Assembly: GCF_027307225.1 (NCBI RefSeq) | Contig: NZ_DAHUXJ010000030.1 | Coordinates: 16,259-80,258, forward strand | From: Bradyrhizobium sp. | GTDB taxonomy: Bacteria > Pseudomonadota > Alphaproteobacteria > Rhizobiales > Xanthobacteraceae | Length of the DNA: 64,000 nt | Reading direction: 5' to 3' | Part shown: positions 37,101 to 44,669 of the stretch, piece by piece | Layout: every line of letters begins with the position of its first letter | Numbering within the stretch: the first letter of the stretch is position 1 | Notes under the pieces: model-generated | The model's input: only the letters and a program-made list of their open reading frames with translations | Databases searched by the model: none | What the model was told of the DNA's origin: nothing | Translations under genes and position numbers: made by a program

Positions 37101-37261
37101 GGCAGGCTCGCATTGACCTGGATGGTCGGGAAGTCGACCTGCGGCAGCGGCGCGACAGGCAGCAGCGGGTAGGAGACAAGACCGATGAACAGGATGCCCG
37201 CCATCAGCAACGACGTGCCGATCGGAAAGCGGATAAAGGGCGCCGATATGCCTTCAATCAT
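34124..37261 (-). CDS. RND multidrug efflux permease (MdtB/MdtC-like, HAE1)
   Basis: A 1045-residue RND transporter of full length. The start IEGISAPFIRFPIGTSLLM, the proton-relay aspartates in GFVVDDAIVMLENI, and the two large periplasmic loops are typical of MdtBC and the AcrB superfamily. It should export drugs or lipids using the proton gradient. RND pumps need a membrane-fusion protein and an outer-membrane channel, but none is adjacent: upstream is a repeat array and downstream a convergent monooxygenase. It may use distant partners or be a remnant of an mdtABC operon. Confidence 0.92.
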   Translation of the reverse strand: MIEGISAPFIRFPIGTSLLMAGILFIGLVSYPLLPVAPLPQVDFPTIQVNASLPGASPETMASSVAQPLERQLAQIPGIAQMTSTSSLGSTAITIQFDLNRSIDAAANDILGAINAASGQLPKNLPSPPTYRKVNPSDAPIMLLSATSDTVPLIHLSDAIDIQLGQQISQISGVAQVYIGGQQKPSIRIQVDPAKLVAKGLSLEDVRIQLAANTVDSPKGNIDGPKRAFTIYANDQLLDADKWNDTIIAYRNGGPLRVRDIGQAVAAPEDMKQAAWADGKRGVFLVIFKQPGANVIDTVDKIKAQLPRLVAAIPPAIKIKIISDRTLTIRAAVEDVQITLLITIFLVIMVIFIFLRSFWATVIPAVTVPLALLGACALMWVFGYTIDNLSLMALTIAVGFVVDDAIVMLENITRYVEHGEKPLAAAFKGASEIGFTIVSISVSLVAVLIPLLLMGGVIGRLFREFAVTLAMAIFVSMMVSLTLTPMMASRFLRAHSETRHGRFYQWSERLFDRMLHAYERGLDLALGWRRTTLAIFFVTVGLSVYLFTIIPKGFFPQQDNGFLTGVSQASQDISFEAMKQHQEQLNKIVQEDPAVEGIAMFIGGGGTALNSGRLYITLKPHDERDADAQHIIARLRPKLAKVEGATLYMQATQDVRLGGRATRTQFEFTLQDANLDELNQWGPKILARMETLPQLRDVATDQQTEGTTLQLEINRDTAARYGITPQLIDDTLYDAFGQRQITQYFTQLNSYHVIEEILPELQGRIDTLDKLYIRSPISNAEVPLSVFCKWTSVPVRPLAIAHQGQFPAVTISFNLAQGVALGQATGAVQAAMDTMGAPATLSSSFQGTAQAFQQSLGTVPLLILAALVVVYLILGILYESYIHPLTILSTLPSAGVGALMILMAFGFDFSLIALIGIILLIGIVKKNGIMMVDFAIAAERDQHLTPQQSIRQAAILRFRPIMMTTMAALLGGVPLMLGTGTGSEIRQPLGYAMVGGLVVSQALTLFTTPVVYLYLDTFSNALSRWTRSRRPDDSGAEDDIEHAAE

Positions 37262-37272
37262 GCCAGATCTCG

Positions 37273-37348
37273 CTAGTGTCCCGGTTCTGACATTCGTATC
37301 ATATCGCGGCGGGTTCGTTTACGAATGTCAGAACCAAAGGGACACTAG
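37273..37348. repeat. Palindrome E1 (GTGTCCC / TGACATTCGTA type)
   Basis: CTAGTGTCCCGGTTCTGACA with ATTCGTA pairs with TACGAATGTCAGAACC, an AAA bulge and GGGACACTAG. First of six hairpins; it sits just upstream of the RND start at 37261. Confidence 0.92.
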
Positions 37349-37361
37349 CAACCATATGATT

Positions 37362-37439
37362 CTAGTGTGGCTTTGACTCTGACGTTCCTTCGGAGAACTC
37401 GCTGCAACACTGAAAGGAACGTCAGAGTCGCTACACCAG
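37362..37439. repeat. Palindrome E2 (GTGTGG / TGACGTTCCTT type)
   Basis: CTAGTGTGG, bulge CTTT, GACTCTGACGTTCCTT pairs with AAGGAACGTCAGAGTC, then a slightly decayed CTACACCAG end. The palindrome at 53513-53589 is the same type. Confidence 0.88.
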
Positions 37440-37510
37440 TGCTCCGATTCCGAAGTTCGTACCATATTGCGGCTCCACGTTTACGAACTTCGGAATCAAA
37501 GGAGCACTAG
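37436..37510. repeat. Palindrome E3 (GTGCTCC / CCGAAGTTCGTA type)
   Basis: CAGTGCTCCGATTCCGAAGT through TCGTA pairs with TACGAACTTCGGAATC, AAA and GGAGCACTAG. Its left end fuses with E2. Loop CCATATTGCGGCTCCACGTT is shared with other members of this type. Confidence 0.92.
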
Positions 37511-37524
37511 CCAATTATTTGATT

Positions 37525-37602
37525 CTAGTGCGGTTTAGAATTTGAAGTTCCTATGACGAGGTCACCGCGAAACTGATAGGAACTTCAAATTCACCGCACT
37601 AG
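37525..37602. repeat. Palindrome E4 (GTGCGGT / GAAGTTCCTAT type)
   Basis: CTAGTGCGG, bulge, GAATTTGAAGTTCCTAT pairs with ATAGGAACTTCAAATTC and CCGCACTAG. Joined to E3 by the spacer CCAATTATTTGATT. Confidence 0.92.
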
Positions 37603-37678
37603 TGAAGTGGGCTTGACATTCGCTCCCCCATCCGGCCGTGATCTCGCAACGCGAATGTCAAATCCTAAACTTCACTAG
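37599..37678. repeat. Palindrome E5 (GTGAAGT / TGACATTCGC type)
   Basis: CTAGTGAAGT, then GGGCTTGACATTCGC, pairs with GCGAATGTCAAATCC and ACTTCACTAG. It shares its CTAG with E4. Confidence 0.88.
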
Positions 37679-37710
37679 AATCTAATATTTGCCAGTAATC
37701 CCTATTGATT

Positions 37711-37789
37711 CTAGTACCGCTTTATCGATCTGAAGTCCCTGATCGAATTCGTCCCTTGTGGTGCAGGGACTTCAGATCGGCGGTACTAG
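37711..37789. repeat. Palindrome E6 (GTACCG / TGAAGTCCCTG type)
   Basis: CTAGTACCG, bulge CTTTAT, CGATCTGAAGTCCCTG pairs with CAGGGACTTCAGATCG and CGGTACTAG. Last of the six. The remaining part of 37262-38059 shows no gene that I trust, only short frames. Confidence 0.9.
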
Positions 37790-38059
37790 GGCCGGCGCAT
37801 TCCCCAAGGCTGGGAGTTAAAGACCGTAGCGCACGAACGTCCACTGCCTCAACCCTGCCCGGCGGTTCTCTCCTCGGGTGAAATCCGAGACCGCTTGTCG
37901 GCCGGCAGCATACCGATTCCGCCGCCGCTTGCGAACCGAAACGCCAGTGCCATCATTCGACCTTCGTCAAAAGGCGCCCTTTTATCCTTCCGAAACGACT
38001 TCCGGGCCCAAGGCGACCGGGGCCTGGCTACGACCGATGCCATCTGGCATCCAGGTGGC

Positions 38060-38833
38060 TTAGCCTTTGGTTTCGGTCAGATTGAACCGAACACCGCCGA
38101 TGAGGACTGCCCCGTCGGTAACGGCAAGTCCACGCCTCCTGGCCATATCCCGCACCCGAGCCCGTTCAGTGACCCGGAGATCGATGCCACTCAGTCCCTC
38201 GCCTCGACCGTCCCGTGCCGGGACAAACCGAAGACCGGCATTATCGACGTCGATCCGCCACTGACCGTCGATCGGCCGAGCCGGCTTTCTTAATATCACG
38301 CTCCACTTCGCGGCGAGCCTCTCCGGATGATCGCTTTGCAGTTCGGCGCCGATGATGGCTTTGACGACCGTCGTCCGCACGTAAGCGTGCCAACCAGGAC
38401 CGGCAGGATGATAGGCAGCGTTGACGCCGGCGCCTCCGTCCGACCAATTGATTTCGAGAAGCGTGCCGCCCGTATCGCGGGGATGCAGTTGCAATCCACG
38501 ATACCCGTCCGACGCCAGGCGCGTCGCGATGCGAACGTCGATAGCGTCAACATGCTTTTGCCATCGGTCCAGTTCGTCCGTATCGAGAATGACCATGTAT
38601 CCGCCATTCCCCTTCCGACGATCGAGATAACGACCCGCTGCCGTTTTGTCCTTCGTCGGCGCCACGATCTCGACGAACGAATTGCCGATCGGAAGCAGCG
38701 CGTTGCGGAGACCGTACTTGGCGACCGCAGGATCGCGATGGCATACCTCGATATCGAAAACCGCCATTAGATCTTCGACCACCGGCTCCAGATCGTGAGC
38801 AACCAGACACAACTGCCGCAATCTCAGAAACAT
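38060..38833 (-). CDS. VOC-fold (glyoxalase-like domain) protein
   Basis: A 257-residue protein with two vicinal-oxygen-chelate-like halves. The N-terminal half begins LRQLCLVAHDLEPVVEDL, as in glyoxalase-like-domain proteins, and contains GNSFVEIVAP and LLEINWSDGG, whose acidic/His residues could bind a metal. The C-terminal half is more divergent. It may act on a small organic substrate as a dioxygenase or isomerase, but no reaction can be assigned. It stands alone between repeat-rich regions. Confidence 0.8.
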   Translation of the reverse strand: MFLRLRQLCLVAHDLEPVVEDLMAVFDIEVCHRDPAVAKYGLRNALLPIGNSFVEIVAPTKDKTAAGRYLDRRKGNGGYMVILDTDELDRWQKHVDAIDVRIATRLASDGYRGLQLHPRDTGGTLLEINWSDGGAGVNAAYHPAGPGWHAYVRTTVVKAIIGAELQSDHPERLAAKWSVILRKPARPIDGQWRIDVDNAGLRFVPARDGRGEGLSGIDLRVTERARVRDMARRRGLAVTDGAVLIGGVRFNLTETKG

Positions 38834-39719
38834 GTTCGAATCTCCATTGGGCTGGATACATGATAGAGCGATATGCTGCAGCAGGCCAAAGCATCAAGAC
38901 GACAGCTTCCGGCCCATCATCGAAGTGATGCCTGAGCGGACATCGACCCGCTGATTTGCCCGACGGGCAAATCATCAAAATCCTGTCCAGCCCACTCCGC
39001 AAAAATAATCCCCTTTCCACTTCGCTAAAATCAGCGGCATAAGCCGCGCCGTTCCCGCCCGCATCAGGGGCGTTTCGCGATCGTCACGAACGTTGGGCGG
39101 GGATGCGATGGACGCCTTGGCGCGATGGACGAAGCGCGCACAAGGCGGACGGCGAAGTCGTGTGGTCCTGAGACCTCGACGCTGGTCTCAAGCTCTTGGG
39201 AAGCTAACGCTTCTCAGGAGTGACGGTGGCAAGAAAGCCCGATCACCGGGGAGATCACGAAGCAAGCCGTTAAAACCATTCGTGTGCGGGAATGCCGGAC
39301 TGCACCGGCGACCTGCGGTGACTAACTCGTGTGTTCTACTTTTTTACACACGAGGCCGTGGGTGCGCTGAGCACCCGGCATTCCCCACGCCCTCCTTGGG
39401 CGCGAGATGAGCGCACGATCCGGCCGCGTTTGCGGCGCGGGAACGTGGAGGCGTGTCCTGAACTGTCGTCCCGGCCTCGAGCCGGCACGACGGAAGAGGC
39501 CGACGGACGATGGGCGGGCCTTCGCCACGACGCGCGCGATTTCGTGATCGCAGCGCACGATTTGTTCCTAAGGAGTTCGCCGTCTTTGGGGTGGCGCCCT
39601 CACCTAATTGGGCGCAGAATTGCGTCGTCCTCGGCAAGCTCCCAATCGCCATTTCGCCAAATGAAACGATTGGCGACGGTCTTGCCGGGACAAATTTGCG
39701 CGCCGACAAGGCGCGGCTG
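38834..39719. repeat. Gene-free stretch holding a long Bradyrhizobium-type repeat
   Basis: From about 39090 to 39480 the sequence matches, from memory, an abundant repeat of Bradyrhizobium genomes: TGTGGTCCTGAGACCTCGAC, then AGCAAGCCGTTAAAACCATT, then a hairpin CTCGTGTGT...ACACACGAG (about 39326-39354) followed by GGTGCGCTGAGCACC. It has several hairpins, like a structured RNA. Frames inside it, such as 39093-39410, are the short predictions often annotated on this repeat and I do not call them genes. The other parts show nothing. Confidence 0.55.
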
Positions 39720-39791
39720 GTGCTCCGATTCCGAAGTTCGTATCATATTGCGGCTCCACGTTTACGAACTTCGGAATCAAAGGAGCACTAG
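39720..39791. repeat. Palindrome F1 (GTGCTCC / CCGAAGTTCGTA type)
   Basis: GTGCTCCGATTCCGAAGTTC with GTA pairs with TACGAACTTCGGAATC, AAA and GGAGCACTAG. It is near-identical to E3 but its left CTA is missing. Confidence 0.92.
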
Positions 39792-39805
39792 CCGATTACA
39801 TGATT

Positions 39806-39883
39806 CTAGTGCGGTTTGGAATTTGAAGTTCCTATGACGAGGTTACCGCAAAACTGACAGGAACTTCAAATTCACCGCACTAG
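39806..39883. repeat. Palindrome F2 (GTGCGGT / GAAGTTCCTAT type)
   Basis: Near-identical to E4, joined to F1 by CCGATTACATGATT. It ends 114 bases before the CUT2 binding-protein start and could affect that promoter. Confidence 0.92.
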
Positions 39884-39997
39884 CGTGTTGAGTGCTCAAG
39901 ACCGCGCGCGAAAGCGATCCCGGAAGCCGATGGCGATCCAGGCCCGCTTTCACGGGCGGACAGAAAAAAATCGAGCGAACGCAAAAGGGAGAAAACA

Positions 39998-41104
39998 ATG
40001 ACTGGACAATTCACCAGACGCGGGGCCCTTGGCCTCGGCGCGGCAGGTCTTATCAGCGCCGGGGCGGCAGGCGGCGTGCTGCTGTCGCCGCGGTTGGCAT
40101 CGGCAGCTCCGGACAAGAAATTCAAGATCGCGCTTTCCAATTCCTTCATCGGGAACAAGTGGCGCATCGAAATGGAGAACGTGTTCAAGGCCGCTCTCCA
40201 GATGGAGCCGTTCAAGTCCGAGGTCGAGGGTTCGTGGTTCAACTCGGGCAACGACGTCAGCAAGCAGTCGCAGCAGATTTCGAACCTGATCGCCAAGAAG
40301 GTCGATGCGATCGTGGTCAACGCGGCATCCCCGACCGGGCTCAATGGCATCCTGACGCAAGCGACCGAGCGCGGCATCGTTGTCGTCTCGTTCGACAACG
40401 TCGTTACCGCGCCTTCGGTGCTGAAGGTCAACACCGATCAGGTCGCCTTCGGCAAGCAGCTCGCCGAATTTCTCGTGAAAAAGATGAACGGAAAAGGCAA
40501 CGTCATCATGGTCACCGGCGTCGCCGGCACGACCGTCGACGAGGACCGCAACAAGGGCGCCGAAGCGGTGTGGGCACAGCACCCCGATATCAAGGTCGTC
40601 AACCGCTACACCGGCATGTGGGACTCGGCGACCGCCGAAAGAAACACCGCCGCGATCCTGCCGTCTCTGCCGCAGATCGATGGCATCTGGTGCCAGGGCG
40701 GAACCGACGGCGTGCTGAAGGCTTTCATCTCCGCCAAGCGGCCCTTGCCGCCCACGGCAGGCGAAGCGGAGAACGGATTCCGCAAGTTCATGCTCGGCTA
40801 CATGGACCACAAGGTAGACGGGCTTTCCATCGGCCAGCCGCCTTTCCTGTCCGTGATCTCGCTGGAGCTGGCGCGGCGCATCCTCGCCAACAAGTATCCG
40901 AAGAAGGACATCACGATCCCCTTCCCGTTCGTGACCAACGATACGGTCAAGCAGGGCGAGACGGTGTTCGAAAAACTTCCCGACAGTTTCTTTACCGATT
41001 TTACCGACGCCGGCCCCAACGCGACGGTGAAACTGTGCGTGGAAGCCGCCACCGACGGAAAGGCGTGCTCGGGTGAACTCAATGTGAACCTGCCGTCGGC
41101 ATGA
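39998..41104 (+). CDS. Sugar ABC transporter substrate-binding protein (CUT2)
   Basis: A 368-residue periplasmic binding protein of the ribose/galactose (type I) fold. The N-terminus has a twin-arginine-like RRGALGLGAAGL signal and ends ASAAP. NSFIGNKWRIEMENVF is the first ligand segment, VDAIVVNAASPTG and GIVVVSFDN follow. It delivers a sugar or sugar alcohol to the permeases encoded downstream. It is the first gene of a four-gene operon and overlaps the ATPase gene by 4 bases. Confidence 0.9.
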   Translation: MTGQFTRRGALGLGAAGLISAGAAGGVLLSPRLASAAPDKKFKIALSNSFIGNKWRIEMENVFKAALQMEPFKSEVEGSWFNSGNDVSKQSQQISNLIAKKVDAIVVNAASPTGLNGILTQATERGIVVVSFDNVVTAPSVLKVNTDQVAFGKQLAEFLVKKMNGKGNVIMVTGVAGTTVDEDRNKGAEAVWAQHPDIKVVNRYTGMWDSATAERNTAAILPSLPQIDGIWCQGGTDGVLKAFISAKRPLPPTAGEAENGFRKFMLGYMDHKVDGLSIGQPPFLSVISLELARRILANKYPKKDITIPFPFVTNDTVKQGETVFEKLPDSFFTDFTDAGPNATVKLCVEAATDGKACSGELNVNLPSA

Positions 41105-42633
41105 GCGAAGGGCCTGCCACCGCAAGCGGGCCCACCGCTCCGGCGATCGAAGGCATCAAGCTGTCCAGGGCCTTCGGCGGGGTCCAGGCCCTGGCCGGCG
41201 CCTCGTTCTCTGCGAGGCGCGGCGAAGTGCATGCCCTTGTCGGGGAGAATGGCGCGGGCAAGAGCACGCTGATCAAGATCCTCGGCGGACGGCTGCGCGC
41301 GGACGCCGGCGAAGTGCGGCTAGCGGGAGGGACTGTCGAACTCGACAGTCCCGACGCCGCGCATCGCCACGGCGTCTGGACCGTGTTCCAGGAGCTGACG
41401 CTGCTGCCGTGGATGACGGTGGCCGAGAACCTCTTGATCCGCCGCGAGCCGCGCGGCGCCTTCCGCCTGATCGACCGGGCGCGCATGGCCAAAGAGGCCG
41501 ACGCCGTCCTCGCCGGGCTCGGCATCCACAACATCGATCCACGCGGTCTCGTCGAGGACCTGTCGCTGGCCCAGCAGCAGATCGTCGAGATCGTGCGGGT
41601 GATCGTCCAGGACCCTGACATCCTGCTGCTCGATGAACCGACATCCTCGCTCGGCGAGAACGAGGTCGAATGGCTGTTCGGCCTCATCCGCGACCTGAGC
41701 AGCCGCAACAAGTGCATCATCTTCACATCGCACCGCTGGAAAGAGATCACGGACGTCGCCGACCGGATCACCATCTTCCGCAATGGCGGCGAACTCGGGA
41801 CATTCACCGAGATCGACGAGAACAGGGCCGTGACGCTGATGACCGGCCAGCAGGTCGACGCACTCTATCCCGAGCGGCCGGCGCTCGAAGCGGCACGGCC
41901 GCTGCTCGAGGCCCGCGCCTTGAACGGACCGGGCGTTTCCGGCGTATCGCTGACGCTTCGTCGCGGCGAGATCCTCGGCGTCGGGGGACTGGCCGGGCAC
42001 GGTCATCGCGAGCTGTTCTTCTCGCTGTTCGGCGCGGCCCCCACGACCGGCGGCGAAATTCTCGTGAACGAAAGCAAGGTCCGGATTTCGAACCCCCACG
42101 ATGCGATCGGCCTCGGCATCGCGCTCGTTCCGGAGGACCGCAAGACGGAAGGCCTGATCCTGCCGATGTCGGTCGGCACCAACCTGACGCTTGCGATCCT
42201 GCCGCAGCTATCGGCGCTTGGCGTCATCCGCGGCGGCCACGAGGGACGCGCCGCACTCAACATGGTCGGCAAACTCAAGATCAGGACGCCCGGCCTGCGC
42301 AATCCGGTCCACCAGCTCAGCGGCGGCAACCAGCAGAAGGTGCTGCTGGCCCGCTGGCTGCTCGCCGATTCGCATATCGTGCTCCTCTATGACGTCACGC
42401 GCGGCGTCGACGTCGCCACCAAGCATGAAATCTACGAGCTGATGACCAGCCTCGCCCGCGAGGGCCGAGCGGTGTTGTTCTATTCCAGCGACGCAGAGGA
42501 ACTGGCGCATCTGTCTCACCGCGTCCTCGTCATGCGCGAAGGACGCATCGCCGCCGAACTCGCGGCACCCGGCATCACGGCGGAGGATATCGTTTCGGCG
42601 GCAGTGAGAGAGGCGACCAGCATTGTCGGCTGA
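41101..42633 (+). CDS. CUT2 sugar ABC transporter ATPase (RbsA/MglA-like)
   Basis: A 510-residue double-domain ATPase. The first half has Walker A GENGAGKST, a signature reduced to LSLAQQQ, and Walker B ILLLDEPTSSLGENE. The second half has lost a normal Walker A (GVGGLAGHGHRELF) but keeps the signature LSGGNQQKVLLARWL, as RbsA and MglA do. It energises import through the two permeases that follow. The start overlaps the binding-protein stop. Confidence 0.92.
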   Translation: MSEGPATASGPTAPAIEGIKLSRAFGGVQALAGASFSARRGEVHALVGENGAGKSTLIKILGGRLRADAGEVRLAGGTVELDSPDAAHRHGVWTVFQELTLLPWMTVAENLLIRREPRGAFRLIDRARMAKEADAVLAGLGIHNIDPRGLVEDLSLAQQQIVEIVRVIVQDPDILLLDEPTSSLGENEVEWLFGLIRDLSSRNKCIIFTSHRWKEITDVADRITIFRNGGELGTFTEIDENRAVTLMTGQQVDALYPERPALEAARPLLEARALNGPGVSGVSLTLRRGEILGVGGLAGHGHRELFFSLFGAAPTTGGEILVNESKVRISNPHDAIGLGIALVPEDRKTEGLILPMSVGTNLTLAILPQLSALGVIRGGHEGRAALNMVGKLKIRTPGLRNPVHQLSGGNQQKVLLARWLLADSHIVLLYDVTRGVDVATKHEIYELMTSLAREGRAVLFYSSDAEELAHLSHRVLVMREGRIAAELAAPGITAEDIVSAAVREATSIVG

Positions 42634-43621
42634 AGCAGCAATCGAGCGCCGCAGGACGCGCAGGCTCACCCATTTTCTCGCTCAAAACGTCGGGCTCGTG
42701 CTGGCGCTCGCGATGCTCGTCATGGCCGTCGTGCTTTACGGCGCCGCCTACTGGATCGAGCAGACGGCCCTGCCCGGCATGTTCGAACTGACGTCGACCG
42801 TCAACAACACCATGGCGCTCGTCCTTTGCGGCATGGGACAGGCCTTTGTCGTCGTCACCCGCGGGCTCGATCTTTCGGTCGGCGGCGTGATGGATCTCGC
42901 GAACGCGCTTGCGGCCGTCCATATCAAGGACTCCGTTGGCAGCATGGTAGGCTGGAGCCTTGCCATCCTGGCGATCGGCGCCCTGCTCGGTCTCGTCAAC
43001 GGGCTGCTCGTCGCCGTCGGCCGCCTGCAGCCGATCCTCGTCACACTGGCGACGTTGTCGATCTATCAGGGGCTGGCGATCCGCGTTCTGCCGCAGCCGG
43101 GCGGCTCGATTCCGCCGGTCTACTCATCGGTGCTGGTGAATCCCAATTGGCCCACCGCGCTGGTCTATGTGCTGGTCGTCGCCCTGATCTGGTACGCCTT
43201 TCGCCGAAGTTCACTGGGCGTTTCGATCTTCGCGCTCGGCAATGACGAGCAGGCGGCGCGGGCGAACGGCATCGACACCGTGCGCGCTCAGATCGCCGCC
43301 TTCACGCTCAGCGGGCTGATGTCGGCCGCGGCCGGCCTGTTCCTCGCCGCAACGGCGACGGCCGGCGATGCGACGACAGGCAACGGCTTCACGCTGAGCT
43401 CGATCGTCGCCGTCGTCCTGGGCGGCATGAACCTGTTCGGCGGCCGCGGCAGCGGGGTCGGCGTCATCGCCGGAGCGTTCGTGACGACGATGATCGTCAA
43501 CATCCTGTTCTTCTCCAACATCGACCCGCTCTACCAGTCGTTCTACGAAGGATTGTTCCTCGTCATCGCCGTCGTCCTCGGCGCGCTGATAAGCCGCCTG
43601 ATGCGGCGGAGGTCGCGATGA
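42623..43621 (+). CDS. CUT2 ABC permease (RbsC-like), first
   Basis: A 332-residue membrane protein with 8-10 hydrophobic segments. The signature TRGLDLSVGGVMDLAN and the loop SSIVAVVLGGMNLFGGRGSG are those of RbsC-family permeases. It starts at TTG 42623, 11 bases inside the ATPase gene, with GAGAGAGG upstream. It pairs with the next permease to form the channel. Confidence 0.9.
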   Translation: MSAEAAIERRRTRRLTHFLAQNVGLVLALAMLVMAVVLYGAAYWIEQTALPGMFELTSTVNNTMALVLCGMGQAFVVVTRGLDLSVGGVMDLANALAAVHIKDSVGSMVGWSLAILAIGALLGLVNGLLVAVGRLQPILVTLATLSIYQGLAIRVLPQPGGSIPPVYSSVLVNPNWPTALVYVLVVALIWYAFRRSSLGVSIFALGNDEQAARANGIDTVRAQIAAFTLSGLMSAAAGLFLAATATAGDATTGNGFTLSSIVAVVLGGMNLFGGRGSGVGVIAGAFVTTMIVNILFFSNIDPLYQSFYEGLFLVIAVVLGALISRLMRRRSR

Positions 43622-44607
43622 CCGGCAAGACGCCTTTTGCGCAGTTCCCCGATCGGATCGGCTTGACGAGGAGCGTTCGCAGGATCGTCTACGTCTATCT
43701 CGCCGCGATCGTGGTGTTCGCGGTCGGTCAGGTCGTTCACCCCGGTTTCGCGCGGCTCGACAGCATCGCCGCCATCCTGACGGTCGCGTCGTTCGTCGGG
43801 CTGGTCGCGGCGGGACAAACCTTCGTGGTGTTGATCGGCGGCATCGATCTCTCGGTCCCCTGGGTCCTGAACGCGGCCGCGATCCTTCTGGTGACGAGTT
43901 CGCTCGGACAGGACGGGCGCGCCGTCTATGCACTTCTGCTAACGCTCGGCATGGGAGCGGCGGCCGGCCTCGTGAACGGCGTCATCATCGCCTATCTCGG
44001 CGTGCCCGCCGTCGTCGTGACGCTTGCCATGAACGGCATCATGGAAGGGCTGACGCTGGGCTTAAGCGGCGGCATGACCTGCGATTCCTGCGCGTCCTAC
44101 GCGCCGCCGTTCGTCCAGGACGCCGTCCACGGCAACCTGTTCGGCATCCCGACGGCGCTTATTCTCTGGGTCGTCGTCATCGCCGGCGTCTCTTTCGTGC
44201 TGAGCTTCACGACATTCGGCCGCAAGACCTATGCGATCGGCAATAACGCGAAGGCGAGCTATCTGGCCGGCGTCAACGTGCGCCTCGTCACCATGCTGCT
44301 TTACGCGCTGAGCGGGTTCTTCGCCGCACTCGCCGGCATTCTGCTGGTCGGCTTCGGCGGCCAGGCGTCGCTCGGAATGGGCGATCCCTATCTCTTCCAG
44401 TCGATCGCGGCAGTCGTCATCGGCGGCGTCTACGTGCTCGGCGGCCGCGGTCATTATCTCGGCACGGCCGCCGGCGCCGTGACGCTGGTCGCGCTGGTCA
44501 GCGTGCTCATGGCCATGAACATGCCGGACTACGGCCGCAACATCATCTACGGAATCGTCATCCTCATTCTCCTGCTTCTCTATGGTCGCGAGGAGAAGCA
44601 GGAGTGA
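43618..44607 (+). CDS. CUT2 ABC permease (RbsC-like), second
   Basis: A 329-residue permease with IGGIDLSVPWVLNAAAI and AVVIGGVYVLGGRGHYLGT, the family signatures. It overlaps the first permease by 4 bases (ATGA), so the operon is tightly coupled. Two different permease genes mean the channel is probably a heterodimer, unlike the RbsC homodimer. Confidence 0.9.
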   Translation: MTGKTPFAQFPDRIGLTRSVRRIVYVYLAAIVVFAVGQVVHPGFARLDSIAAILTVASFVGLVAAGQTFVVLIGGIDLSVPWVLNAAAILLVTSSLGQDGRAVYALLLTLGMGAAAGLVNGVIIAYLGVPAVVVTLAMNGIMEGLTLGLSGGMTCDSCASYAPPFVQDAVHGNLFGIPTALILWVVVIAGVSFVLSFTTFGRKTYAIGNNAKASYLAGVNVRLVTMLLYALSGFFAALAGILLVGFGGQASLGMGDPYLFQSIAAVVIGGVYVLGGRGHYLGTAAGAVTLVALVSVLMAMNMPDYGRNIIYGIVILILLLLYGREEKQE

Positions 44608-44669
44608 TCGCGCGCTTAAGTCCGAACCCGATGGTTAGTGGACTTCACAATTGCGCTGAAATGCTTTGC

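Noticed and set aside
35312..37276. 654-codon open frame opposite the RND gene
   Set aside because: Antisense shadow; the RND protein on the other strand is full length with its catalytic aspartates.
37273..37789. Regular repeats considered as a CRISPR array
   Set aside because: The units are self-complementary hairpins with different stem sequences and no constant repeat with unique spacers; no cas genes are near.
37849..38043. 64-codon minus-strand frame after the palindrome array
   Set aside because: No ribosome site, no recognisable similarity, and competing frames of equal length on the other strand.
39093..39410. 105-codon frame
   Set aside because: It lies in a dispersed nucleotide repeat and the protein has no domain; structure suggests an RNA or mobile repeat instead.
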